A program made the translations under genes and the position numbers. Positions 9,633 to 21,014 of a DNA stretch of 21,015 nucleotides are shown here, one piece after another. The notes under the pieces are model-generated. The model saw only the letters and a list, made by a program, of their open reading frames with translations, was not told the origin of the DNA and did not search any database. Numbering within the stretch: the stretch's first letter is position 1; every line of letters starts with the position of its first letter. Origin of the DNA: Larix sibirica (taxonomy: Eukaryota > Streptophyta > Pinopsida > Pinales > Pinaceae); the NCBI GenBank assembly GCA_004151065.3, contig NWUY0300001944.1, forward strand, positions 52,542-73,556, read 5' to 3'.

Positions 9633-10590
9633 ATTATAACGCAAAGGTGGTGTGTGATAGCGAGATGAAAGCAAAAAAAATTTATAAGACATGAAGAGAT
9701 ATACTTATTGTATATTTACTCCATGTGGTACTCCCATTTTTGTTTTAAACATTAGTGATTTAACCATCCCACATGGAATTCTTATTCGATTTTGTAATCA
9801 TTAATGATTTGACCATCCTAAGCATTAATTGATGAATTTTAATTAAGTGCTTTATAAGAGCATGGATATCAACCAGTGATGATTGTCTTCACTCCTAATT
9901 TGATAATTGAATTGTGAAATATGATAAGTTTAACCATCTTTGAAAATATACATATTATAAGTTACTTTATCTAAATAAATAGTTTTTGTTATTCAATTTT
10001 TAATCTTATCTCTTTAAAAATATATTAAATTTGAAAAAGCTAATATCTATATTGCATATAACTATTTTTACAATAGTGTAGTTTACTTCAATTTATGATT
10101 AGTAAAACATAACTTATAGAAAAGTTATCAAGTTCACATGTATAATTCAAACTTTTAGCAAAGTTCTCAAATATATAATTCAAAAAAAAATTGTGTAACC
10201 AAAAATTATAAAAAAGTATTAATAATAACATTAGGAAAGTATATTTAGAACTTTAACATTGAATAAAATAAATGTATAAAATATATACATGTGTATTTTG
10301 AATAGTAATAATAAGTCATTTATACTAAAATATTATAATCCACTAAAAAATAACTAAGTTTTCTAATACTATATACAAATCTAAAGGAGTAACTTTGGAA
10401 ATATTATCAAAATAAAAACAAATAATATCATGGCAAACATATAGAATTACTAGAGATAAAACTAGGAATTCAAAAGAAAAAAATCAAAATGAGATTCAAT
10501 ATTTAGATCTACCAACATTGCTAAGTCTTAGAGTGTGTATGCCAAAGTGACTAAATGTTGGTGTTTCTCTTAGATGGTGCTTGAGTATAT
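9633..10590. other. AT-rich flank, expected to contain the Copia 5' LTR
   Basis: The Copia 5' LTR must begin next to the primer-binding site and extend to higher coordinates, but no second LTR is present and I cannot fix its far end. A short motif ATTAGTGATTTAACCATCC (about 9751-9769) recurs with two mismatches at 9800-9818, and again in part near 9927. CCATGTGG (9721-9728) and CCACATGG (9769-9776) form an inverted pair. Beyond about 9950 the sequence is plain AT-rich DNA with no coding signal. Confidence 0.4.
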
Positions 10591-11162
10591 GATAGAGTAG
10601 TCCAAACATGTAGTGTTACAATGCACAATGGGAGGTAGGGTGCATGGAGACCTACTAGATAGGAAAAAATAAGCTAAAACCTTGGAGGTGTCCAAATTCT
10701 TGGTGGTGAATATGAAGTGAGTATAGGAAGAATGTCAAGATGATCTATAATTCCAATAACTCAACATTCCCTAGCCATTTTGTTTCCTTTTAACTAGTTC
10801 TTAAAATATTAATAATTCAATTTTAATTGATATCTAAACTTATATTTCATATGCATGTGAATTGTGATTCACATAATTCATATATACCTATAAACTAAAA
10901 CTAACATGAATGTATTGAGGTTGCTACTTTAATTTCTTGTGCAAGCATATTAATTTTAGACTTGAAGTTCGTGATCTCACTTACACATATAATTTTTTTT
11001 CAATTTGAATTGAATAAATTTTACACTATATTAATAGTTTCTCAATTTCAAAACAACATATTGGAAATGGTGTAGGGAAATTGCCACCATGTAGATCTTG
11101 TTTAATATATATTAAATATCATTTCATGTTATGAGGAGAAAGTCATAAAGGAATGAAAAAGT

Positions 11163-11182
11163 TGTGTGTGTGTGTGTGTGTG
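11163..11182. repeat. (TG)10 microsatellite, copy 1
   Basis: Ten uninterrupted TG units. The same number occurs in the second copy of the large duplicated segment. Confidence 0.95.
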
Positions 11183-11680
11183 TATAGCTCACATTGTACA
11201 CCTATAAAGAGTGCATTTGATATTTGGTAAGATTGTTGTTTATGCAAGTGTATTTTTTTCTTCTTAAAAATTATGTTTTATGTATGACTTATACATAAGG
11301 AATTGATTAATGAAATTCAATTAAATTCCAATTTGATGGACAAATGTAGGATGTTTTTTTTTCAAAAGATGGGCAAATGTTCGATGTTATGTGATGCATT
11401 TTTCTATCATAAAAATATTTATAAATTTAGTTGGGTTTCTCTTCTGTAATTCTAAATTCTCCTTTTTTTGCATGTCACAGGATCTATTATTTGTATTTTG
11501 GGGTCAAATTACACCCACAATTGGGAAATTGAAGTTGAAAATGAAGGGAACCTAATTGCACCATCATGATAATCAAGGGAGGTGGGTTGAGGAATGCTAC
11601 AAAATGGTAATAGAGTGTAATTCCAATGTTGAGTCATTTAGGTATGTTCATGATCTAAATTGGGTTTATTTATAAGAGGT

Positions 11681-12040
11681 TTGAAGTTTGAATCTCATGT
11701 TGTAACGAAAACCTACAACATTGTAACAAGGTTTGGGTTCCAATTCACATGGAGTGTTTAAGCATGTAGCTTTTCGATGGAGTTTGAAATCCTAAATATA
11801 ATGTATGGAAGTGGTAGTATGTGCCTCTAACTAATTGATAGGAAAACCTATAATATCAGTTTCATGTTTTGAAGTTTGAATCTCATGGTGTCGAGAAAAC
11901 CTACAACACTGTAACAAGGTTTGGGTTTCAATTCCATAGAGTGTGAAAACATGTAGCTTTCAAATGGGGTTCAAAATCCCAAATGTAATGCATGGAAGTG
12001 ATAATGTGTGATTGTCACTAATTTATAGGTAATATAATGT
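11681..12040. repeat. Diverged 188-bp tandem dimer, copy 1
   Basis: Two adjacent units start at 11681 and 11869 with TTGAAGTTTGAATCTCATG. They share further blocks such as GAAAACCTACAACA, GTAACAAGGTTTGGGTT, CATGTAGCTTT and AATGTATGGAAGTG-like sequence. The period is 188 bp. Substitutions and small indels show that the duplication is old compared with the 3.8-kb one. Confidence 0.85.
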
Positions 12041-13644
12041 ATTGTGGTAAAATGAAATTAGGTAGAATAGAGGAGTTTTAAACATTTGGCATAGCACCCA
12101 TACTTGTTAATTAACAAAATGACCTTCAAGTTGTAAGAATAGTATGATCTCCGTTTTACTTATAAGAAAAGAATAGAGACAACAAATATGTAATTCTTAA
12201 TGGGAAAATTTGTGTGAGAATTCATAAAATTGTCATCTCAAGAATACTATTCATGGAAGGAAGATCAAAGTGGAGAAAAAGTGACCCAAAATGATAAACC
12301 TAAAAAACTTATGCGAGACAAGGTGTAATCTCCTGAACATTTTACAAAACATATTCTTAGTAAAATGTTTCTAGATTTCATTTGGGTGATCAAAATCCAA
12401 AACACTATCATCACCTAATGTAAACTTTCTTCTATGCATTTCTTTATTTTCCTCCTTTATGGAAAAAGTTCATCTCAAACTTTAAATTGCACCATAAAAA
12501 TATAGAAAACTAAGTTTGTAGCTTTTAGAGGGTGCAATAACTAGCTTGAGGATTAGATTCAGGAAAAATTATAGTCATTAGAAAGATGTTCTATAAAGAA
12601 AGATAGATGAAGTTATAGATTTGTTGTAATTGGTGCTTATCTTTAGAAGAGCTACCTATACATAGTCTATAGAAAAACTAATTTTGAAAAAAACTTGATA
12701 AAGGTAGATGACCTCTAAGATTAAATTTCCACTTGGAAAAATGTTTCAATTATAAACATATGAATATATAATGTGAGAAAATAGAATTTAGTGATGAAAG
12801 ATAATGATAGACTACTCCTGCCTTGGACATTTTTCCATAATATCCACTTGGAAAATGTGGAGAAGCTATTATTACTTTTAAATCATTTAGAGTCAATGAC
12901 ATATCATAATAGTATCAAAACCTTTCTTAATGAACATGTTTAATGCTAACTTGAGAGATGACTATAATTTTTTTTTTAGAATTTGAATTTGAGGTTGATT
13001 AGGTTCATGGAAAATGAAGCAACGTTATTGGTGTACTTATAAGAATAATAGACACAATGCATATGTATATACAATTAATATATATAGACGTGATGTTTAT
13101 AGAGGAGTTGTTATATCCCTTGTATCAAATGAAAATTACTTCTAGGTGAGAGTAGGATTGCAACAAGAAAATTACAATAAATTTATTGGGGATATTGGCT
13201 AGTATGAAGAAGACATTGTCATATAAAAAACTTAAATTTGTTTTCATAATTCACTCATGAGTTGAGGACTACTTTAAAAAAAAATGCACAATATGCAACA
13301 TTTTAGTCATCTACTAGAAGAGAAATTTAGTAGTGAGAGAAATAATCATGTCTGGACAAGAATGGTAGTGAGAGAAATAGGCACATAGTTAGATGGACAA
13401 ATAGTAAAAGTAAACCAAATGAGTGAGGAGATACTACCTATGTAGATGATGGAAAATATTTAAATGGGGAAAATAATTGTGCTTAAAAAAAGTTGTAAAT
13501 GGTTATGAGAATTATGATTTCATGAAGAGAATTAAATAAGATATGAAACCATATCAAAATAATAAGAAATTAATATTATTGAAAAATTGATAAAAATTTG
13601 AATATTATAAATAAATAACAATTTACATATTAAAATAAGGGCCT

Positions 13645-14100
13645 TGTTTTCTTACTTAATTTCTATTTTGAAATCTATTTATTAATAAAAATATTTTCAT
13701 ACTTAATTTTTCTTTTTAGAATTTATATTAATCTTATTATAAACAAAAACTATAATGGAATATGTAAGTATTATATTTATATTTAATAAGATATTTATAG
13801 TTTTTATTATTTAATTTCTATTTTTGAAATATATTTATTAGAATAAATAGATTTTTGACTTAATTTTTATTTTTGGAATATATGTATGTTATCATAAAAG
13901 TATATTTTTATAATATATTTATTAAAATAAAAAGGATTTTCATATTTCTATTTTTAAAATATATGTATGTTATCATAACTAGAAAGTATATTTTTAAAAT
14001 ATATTTATTAAAATAAAGAGGTTTTCTTATTTCCTTTTTAAAATATCTATATGTTATGTAAAGAAATTTTCTCACTTAAGATTTATTTTTGAACTAAATA
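13645..14100. repeat. Degenerate AT-rich tandem array, copy 1
   Basis: Variants of TTTTCTTACTTAATTTCTAT, followed by TTTTGAAATATATTTATTA, recur about seven times at roughly 45-100-bp spacing. Within it an 81-bp unit is present twice (ATATATGTATGTTATCATA near 13878 and 13959), where copy 2 has it once. No coding signal. Confidence 0.75.
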
Positions 14101-14464
14101 CCTATCATAAAAGAAAGTGTACTCACATATATAAGCATTATATTTTTACTTGCATGATATATCTATAGTTTGTGATTGTATATTAGTGGAAACATTTACA
14201 CAAATCAAATAAACATAGCATTAGAAACACTTTCAATGCATTGGGAATTGGAAGACTGATTTGTTTTTGCTATCTCTTAATATTTTAGTAGCATTGCTTA
14301 TATTTATTTGGTTTGGTAAATGTGTTTACTTGTAAGTAAGGAATATATATAAATATAAATAAATAAGGAATAGATATATTAGAATAAACACTTAATAAGT
14401 AGGAATCAACTTAATTGTTAAACACAATCATTCAGACAAAAACCGCAATTTGAATAATTGTTTT

Positions 14465-14465
14465 N
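14465..14465. other. Single N: assembly junction
   Basis: The only ambiguous base in the window. It lies between the last base of the first 3.8-kb copy and the first base of the second, so it marks a contig join. Confidence 0.95.
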
Positions 14466-15037
14466 GATAGAGTAGTCCAAACATGTAGTGTTACAATGCA
14501 CAATGGGAGGTAGGGTGCATGGAGACCTACTAGATAGGAAAAAATAAGCTAAAACCTTGGAGGTGTCCAAATTCTTGGTGGTGAATATGAAGTGAGTATA
14601 GGAAGAATGTCAAGATGATCTATAATTCCAATAACTCAACATTCCCTAGCCATTTTGTTTCCTTTTAACTAGTTCTTAAAATATTAATAATTCAATTTTA
14701 ATTGATATCTAAACTTATATTTCATATGCATGTGAATTGTGATTCACATAATTCATATATACCTATAAACTAAAACTAACATGAATGTATTGAGGTTGCT
14801 ACTTTAATTTCTTGTGCAAGCATATTAATTTTAGACTTGAAGTTCGTGATCTCACTTACACATATAATTTTTTTTCAATTTGAATTGAATAAATTTTACA
14901 CTATATTAATAGTTTCTCAATTTCAAAACAACATATTGGAAATGGTGTAGGGAAATTGCCACCATGTAGATCTTGTTTAATATATATTAAATATCATTTC
15001 ATGTTATGAGGAGAAAGTCATAAAGGAATGAAAAAGT

Positions 15038-15057
15038 TGTGTGTGTGTGTGTGTGTG
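15038..15057. repeat. (TG)10 microsatellite, copy 2
   Basis: Same repeat number as at 11163-11182. Microsatellites normally change quickly, so equal length argues for very recent or artefactual duplication. Confidence 0.95.
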
Positions 15058-15555
15058 TATAGCTCACATTGTACACCTATAAAGAGTGCATTTGATATTT
15101 GGTAAGATTGTTGTTTATGCAAGTGTATTTTTTTCTTCTTAAAAATTATGTTTTATGTATGACTTATACATAAGGAATTGATTAATGAAATTCAATTAAA
15201 TTCCAATTTGATGGACAAATGTAGGATGTTTTTTTTTCAAAAGATGGGCAAATGTTCGATGTTATGTGATGCATTTTTCTATCATAAAAATATTTATAAA
15301 TTTAGTTGGGTTTCTCTTCTGTAATTCTAAATTCTCCTTTTTTTGCATGTCACAGGATCTATTATTTGTATTTTGGGGTCAAATTACACCCACAATTGGG
15401 AAATTGAAGTTGAAAATGAAGGGAACCTAATTGCACCATCATGATAATCAAGGGAGGTGGGTTGAGGAATGCTACAAAATGGTAATAGAGTGTAATTCCA
15501 ATGTTGAGTCATTTAGGTATGTTCATGATCTAAATTGGGTTTATTTATAAGAGGT

Positions 15556-15915
15556 TTGAAGTTTGAATCTCATGTTGTAACGAAAACCTACAACATTGTA
15601 ACAAGGTTTGGGTTCCAATTCACATGGAGTGTTTAAGCATGTAGCTTTTCGATGGAGTTTGAAATCCTAAATATAATGTATGGAAGTGGTAGTATGTGCC
15701 TCTAACTAATTGATAGGAAAACCTATAATATCAGTTTCATGTTTTGAAGTTTGAATCTCATGGTGTCGAGAAAACCTACAACACTGTAACAAGGTTTGGG
15801 TTTCAATTCCATAGAGTGTGAAAACATGTAGCTTTCAAATGGGGTTCAAAATCCCAAATGTAATGCATGGAAGTGATAATGTGTGATTGTCACTAATTTA
15901 TAGGTAATATAATGT
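15556..15915. repeat. Diverged 188-bp tandem dimer, copy 2
   Basis: Counterpart of the 11681-12040 dimer at offset 3875, with no difference noticed between the two. Confidence 0.85.
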
Positions 15916-17539
15916 ATTGTGGTAAAATGAAATTAGGTAGAATAGAGGAGTTTTAAACATTTGGCATAGCACCCATACTTGTTAATTAACAAAATGACCT
16001 TCAAGTTGTAAGAATAGTATGATCTCCGTTTTACTTATAAGAAAAGAATAGAGACAACAAATATGTAATTCTTAATGGGAAAATTTGTGTGAGAATTCAT
16101 AAAATTGTCATCTCAAGAATACTATTCATGGAAGGAATATCAAAGTGGAGAAAAAGTGACCCAAAACGATAAACCTAAAAAATTTATGCAAGACAAGGTG
16201 TAATCTCCTGAACATTTTACAAAACATGTTCTTAGTAAAAAATTTCTAGATTTCATTTGGGTGATCAAAATAAAAAACACTATCATCACCTAATGTAAAC
16301 TTTCTTTTATACATTTCTTGATTTTCCTCCTTTATGGAAAAAGTTCATCTCAAACTTTAAATTGCACCATAAAATATATAGAAAACTAAGTTTGTAGCTT
16401 TTAGAGGGTACAATAACTAGATTGAGAATTAGATTCATGAAAAATTATAGTCATTAGAAAGATGTTCTATAAAGAAAGATAGATGAAGGTATAGATTTGT
16501 TGTAATTGGTGCTTATCTTATAGAAGAGCTACCTATGCATAGTCTATACAAAACTAATTTTGAAAAAAACTTGATAAAGGTAGATGACCTCTAAGATTAA
16601 ATTTCCACTTGGAAAAATGTTTCAATTATAAAAATATGAATATATAATATGAAAAATAGAATTTAGTGATGAAAGATAATGATAGACTACTCCTGCCTTG
16701 GACATTTTTCCATAATATCCACTTGGAAAATGTGGAGGATCTATTATTTCTTTTAAATAATTTAGAGTCAATGACATATCATAATAGTATCGAAACCTTT
16801 CTTAACGAACATGTTTAATGCTAACTTGAGAGATGACTATAATATTTTTTAGAATTTGAATTTGAGGTTGAATAGGTTCATGGACAATGAAGCAATGTTA
16901 TTGGTGCACTTATAAGAATAATAGACACAAGGCATATGTATATACAATTAATATATACAGACCTGATGTTTATAGAGGAGTTGTTAAATCCCTTGTATCA
17001 AATGAAAATTACTTCTAGGTGAGAGTAGGATTGCAACAATAAAATTACAATAAATTTATTCGGGATATTGGCTAGTATGAAGAAGACATTGTCATATAAA
17101 AAACTTGAATTTGTGTTCATAATTCACTCATGAGTTAAGGAGGACTACTTTTAAAAAATGCACAATATGCAATGTTTTAGTCATCTACTAGAAAATAAAT
17201 TTAGTTGTGAGAGAAATAATCATGTCTGGACAAGGATGGTGGTGAGAGAAATAGGCACATAGTTGTACGTAACCCATAGTTCGATGGACAAATAGAAAAA
17301 GTAAGCCAAATGAGTGAGGAGTTACTATCCATGTAGATGATGGGAAAATATTTAAATGGGGAAAGTATTTGTGCTTAAATTTTTTGTAAATGGTAATGAG
17401 AATTATGATTTCATGAAGAAACAACAGTGATAATTAAATAGGATATGAAGCCATATCAAAATAATAAGAAATTAATATTATAGAAGAATTGGTGAAAATT
17501 TGGATATTATAAATAAATAACAATTTACATATTAAAATA

Positions 17540-17930
17540 AGGGCCTTGTTTTCTTAAAATTAACTTCTATTTTGGAATCTATTTATTAATAAAAATGTTT
17601 TCATACTTAATTTCTCGTTTTAGAATATATTTATGTTATCATAAATAAAACCTATAATGGAATAGGTAGGTATTATATTTATATCTGAATAAGATATCTA
17701 TCATTTTTATTATTTAATTTATATTTTTGAAATATATTTATTAGAATAAATAGATTATATACTTAACTTTTATTTTTGGAATATATGTATGTTATCATAA
17801 CTAGAAAGTATATTTTTAAAATATATTTATTAAAATAAAGAGGTTTTCTTATTTCCTTTTTAAAATATCTATATGTTATGTAAAGAAATTTTCTCACTTA
17901 AGATTTATTTTTGAACTAAATACCTATCAT
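17540..17930. repeat. Degenerate AT-rich tandem array, copy 2
   Basis: Counterpart of 13645-14100 with one 81-bp unit fewer and several substitutions in its left half. The right half, from about 17787, is identical to copy 1. Confidence 0.75.
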
Positions 17931-19182
17931 AAAAGAAAGTGTACTCACATATATAAGCATTATATTTTTACTTGCATGATATATCTATAGTTTGTGATTG
18001 TATATTAGTGGAAACATTTACACAAATCAAATAAACATAGCATTAGAAACACTTTCAATGCATTGGGAATTGGAAGACTGATTTGTTTTTGCTATCTCTT
18101 AATATTTTAGTAGCATTGCTTATATTTATTTGGTTTGGTAAATGTGTTTACTTGTAAGTAAGGAATATATATAAATATAAATAAATAAGGAATAGATATA
18201 TTAGAATAAACACTTAATAAGTAGGAATCAACTTAATTGTTAAACACAATCATTCAGACAAAAACCGCAATTTGAATAATTGTTTTTAACTAATTTCTCT
18301 CATCTAAAATATTACACGAATCCCTGTATTTGTTTTGACTTATCAAAACTATCCATTAAGATTCAACCTAGAGCGAAGCGAACGCCTCCATTCGTTTAAT
18401 TACATGGTGTCTATGGCTTGTGAGGGAATCGTGGAATATTACGGATTCAAATCACGGAATAGAATGAAGCGAACCATTGAAGCTCCAGGGAATGACCAGA
18501 AGTTTTCATATAAACAGTGGAAATATCAGGCATATACTCGGTTATTTCACTGCCCGAGGGACTCCAGATTATGCGAAAAAAAATCATTAAATGTTAGTAA
18601 AGTTGGTTGAGTCTTTTGTCTTGTTTATGAATTGAACTACGAGTGTTGGAGAGATTTAGAGGTAATTTGAGGTGTTTTATTTTTATGGTTTCAGTGTCCC
18701 AGCTTGAGTGGTGGTTGTCTTATTGAAAAATTGAGAATGAATACTCTCTAAGTGGTTGTCTTGTTGAAAGCTTGAGAAGGAATACTGTCTAGAAATACTG
18801 CCTAACGATGTATTGTTTGTCTTGTAATCCTTGGTTGTTATAATTTATAGTCTCTGTAATACTTCTAGGTTTAAGTCACTAAAAATAAAGAAAATATAGT
18901 CACTTAGTTAAGCATATTCTCGCTGCTATATAGTAAACGCCAAATATTTAATATTTATTCTTGGCAAGCTGGTGGGGAGGGTTACGATGTCAAAATTAAC
19001 CTTCGTAAGTGAAAGATGTGAACAGACTCATTTTGGATCATAATAGATTTATACGTAGTCATCCCGCCCTTTAGTTCGTGACCTTATGGTTCACTACACG
19101 ATATTTTTTTTAAATTGGCACTCCGAGCGCTATAAATATTTTTTAAATAACCTGAAAATTGGCGATGACGCTGCTCCCACCA

Positions 19183-19244
19183 TTATAAATATGCAATGGT
19201 TTGCTGATATCCGTTATAAATATGCAAAGGTCTGCTCATATCTA
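19183..19244. repeat. 31-bp tandem dimer carrying TATAAATATGCAA
   Basis: Units 19183-19213 and 19214-19244 each begin TTATAAATATGCAA and differ at a few positions. The motif resembles a TATA box and a further GCTATAAATAT lies about 50 bp upstream, but no downstream coding start is evident. Confidence 0.8.
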
Positions 19245-19632
19245 TATATGAGATAGATCGCTGTTACTAAAGAATTGGCATTACCGACCGCCATTTTGGG
19301 TTTAGATATATTTTACTCTTCTGGTCTTGTGAGGATTTTGCTGCATTTCTAGAGCGGATTGCATATATTACTGCTCAAATATTCACATCATGCCTGATAT
19401 AAACTGAATATACATTTACACAGTAGACAATTACATCCCAAACGAGAAGAAGCCATGGTATTCCCTAAAGGAATCATCGGTATCTTTAAAGTGCCATGAA
19501 AATTTTAAAGGAATCATGAAAGATCAGAAACCATTTTAAGAACATCCTTTTATTAAGTGTGATAATTTGCTGCCTGTTTGCGTCTGTCATTAAAGCGCTT
19601 CAGGTCAGAACGCATTCTTTATTCTTCCCAAG

Positions 19633-19713
19633 ACTTATGATGGCTGGTCTCTCCAACCCCAACAGTTTTCATAAAAAAAAAACTTATGATGATGGGTCTC
19701 TCCAACACCAACA
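19633..19713. repeat. Two-copy direct repeat, 49-bp period
   Basis: ACTTATGATGGCTGGTCTCT at 19633 recurs as ACTTATGATGATGGGTCTCT at 19682. Each is followed by CCAAC(C/A)CCAACA. A poly-A run separates the two. Confidence 0.85.
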
Positions 19714-20023
19714 TCTCTGTCGGTATTCTGGAGGTAAGCTTTACAAACCAAAATCGTCATCCATGACAGCATGATCCGTACTGTTAACAAGCCATAAACA
19801 GTCCACAACAACACGGCAAGGTCGCTGCCAGTAGAGGAGAAATACGTTCAGCCTCTCCTCCTCTTCCTCGCAACAACCCCAAAAGTTTTGTAATTTCTTG
19901 TCCACAAGCTTCTAACTGCTAAAAAACCCAATTTGGAATCAAATTCTTTCCAGTCCTACCCATTCCAGTTAGTGTCGCTGCAAATTGACAGATTTTTATC
20001 TATTAGATGGAACACTACTTTCT

Positions 20024-20084
20024 TCGAACTCATTATACAAGGACAGTCGCTCTCGAACTCATTATACTGCAAGGACAGCCGCTC
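20024..20084. repeat. Two-copy tandem repeat, about 29-31 bp
   Basis: TCGAACTCATTATAC followed by AAGGACAG(T/C)CGCTC occurs at 20024 and at 20053. The second unit has two extra bases (TG) in the middle. Confidence 0.85.
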
Positions 20085-20218
20085 TAATGGGAGCTTTGGA
20101 GTTACGCCATTGAGGGTTTATATAAACAAAATGATCACATGGCTCCATGGTACTCATGAAAATGGTATGTTCAAATAAACCAAAAACATGACATGGTCAT
20201 GCACTTTGGACGGAAAAG

Positions 20219-20314
20219 TAGCACGACTTGACAATCATGCGCTTGCGATGGGTGATTCTTCCCCGCTAGCATGACTTGACAATCATGCGCTTGCGATGTG
20301 TGATTCTTCCCCGC
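20219..20314. repeat. 48-bp tandem dimer
   Basis: Units 20219-20266 and 20267-20314 share GACTTGACAATCATGCGCTT and GTGATTCTTCCCCGC and differ at only two positions that I can see (C/T near the start, G/T in the middle). They are GC-richer than their surroundings. Confidence 0.95.
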
Positions 20315-20593
20315 ATTAGTATAAAAATACATAACATTGACAGCGGAAGTACTAAAATCAGGCGTTCAGCATGGAACAAAAAACTCTACGGTCATCATGA
20401 TTAAGGTATGGTTTACCCATCAAAACAAAATATGAGGTGACAATCATTCATTTGGTGTGAGTGAGCGATCTCCAGGATACGCTATTTGAATTAAGGATTG
20501 GTTTTGAATTATCATTACCTTTTGTATTTAACTCAATAAAATACATAACAATAACATGATCTGGCCAACGTTTCCAAATATTGTACCTTTCAA

Positions 20594-20699
20594 TGAGCCG
20601 CCCATATCAACAAAGTGTGGCGATTGTGGTAGTACATCCAAAACTGTGAGCCGCCCATATCAACAAGAGTGGGGGATGTTGGTAGTACAGCCAAAACTG
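20594..20699. repeat. 53-bp tandem dimer
   Basis: Units 20594-20646 and 20647-20699 share TGAGCCGCCCATATCAACAA, GGTAGTACA and CCAAAACTG and differ at a handful of sites. Confidence 0.9.
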
Positions 20700-20781
20700 T
20701 CCGCATCTTGATGATTTTGTCGCACTATAAGTTCGAACTTGCGCTCCGAGACTACGAGATGTAAAAGACTGAGAGAAGCTA

Positions 20782-20831
20782 TAATTGATGTGAGTCAAAG
20801 TAATTGTAATTGATGTGAGTCAAAGTAATTG
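20782..20831. repeat. Perfect 25-bp tandem dimer
   Basis: Units 20782-20806 and 20807-20831 are identical; each contains GATGTGAGTCAAAGTAATTG. Confidence 0.95.
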
Positions 20832-20998
20832 AGAAAGCTGACACAATTTTAAAAAATCGAGTACTTCAGTTTTATGTACTGGCCAGTACATTAAAAGTAT
20901 CATAAGCAACTGGAATCTTTTTGGAATATTTCTAAACTACTTGTTATGTTTGTTATATCTAATATCTATTTTAAAACTTTACTACCCGGTTATGTTTA

Positions 20999-21014
20999 AT
21001 ATATATATATATAT
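20999..21014. repeat. (AT)n microsatellite at the window edge
   Basis: An uninterrupted run of AT dinucleotides close to the right end of the window. Confidence 0.9.

Larger units (their letters stand above)
10591..14464. repeat. 3.87-kb duplicated segment, copy 1 (left contig end)
   Basis: The whole segment recurs at 14466-18286. From 10591 to 12262 the copies match with no difference that I could see, at a constant offset of 3875, and even the TG microsatellite has equal length. From 12263 substitutions and small indels appear (about a dozen substitutions in the first 220 bp). From about 13965 to 14464 they match again at offset 3822. There is no recognisable coding sequence. The right end abuts the N at 14465, which points to an unmerged contig overlap rather than a real tandem duplication. 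Confidence 0.95.
14466..18286. repeat. 3.82-kb duplicated segment, copy 2 (right contig start)
   Basis: This is the second copy of 10591-14464. The length difference of 53 bp is explained by loss of one 81-bp array unit and by insertions in the middle part, for example about 17 bp near 17265 (TACGTAACCCATAGTTC region) and about 11 bp near 17421. The match ends at 18286, the counterpart of the last base before the N. The open frame at 17188-17424 (-) falls in the diverged AT-rich part and has no homology that I recognise. Confidence 0.95.

Noticed and set aside
17188-17424. 78-residue minus-strand open frame in duplicated copy 2
   Set aside because: The corresponding stretch of copy 1 does not keep the frame because of indels, which is the behaviour of non-coding DNA.
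10591-18286. The two 3.8-kb copies as the LTRs of a giant LTR element
   Set aside because: There is no internal region between them, only one N. There is no TG...CA end pair or primer-binding site at the junction.
18335-18610. 91-residue open frame in a GC-balanced stretch
   Set aside because: It reads more like protein than its neighbours, but I recognise no motif and see no exon partners, so it is only mentioned in the regional description.
19183-20831. CRISPR-like or integron-like repeat arrangement
   Set aside because: The repeats are unrelated dimers of different lengths with no regular spacers, and the window is plant nuclear DNA.
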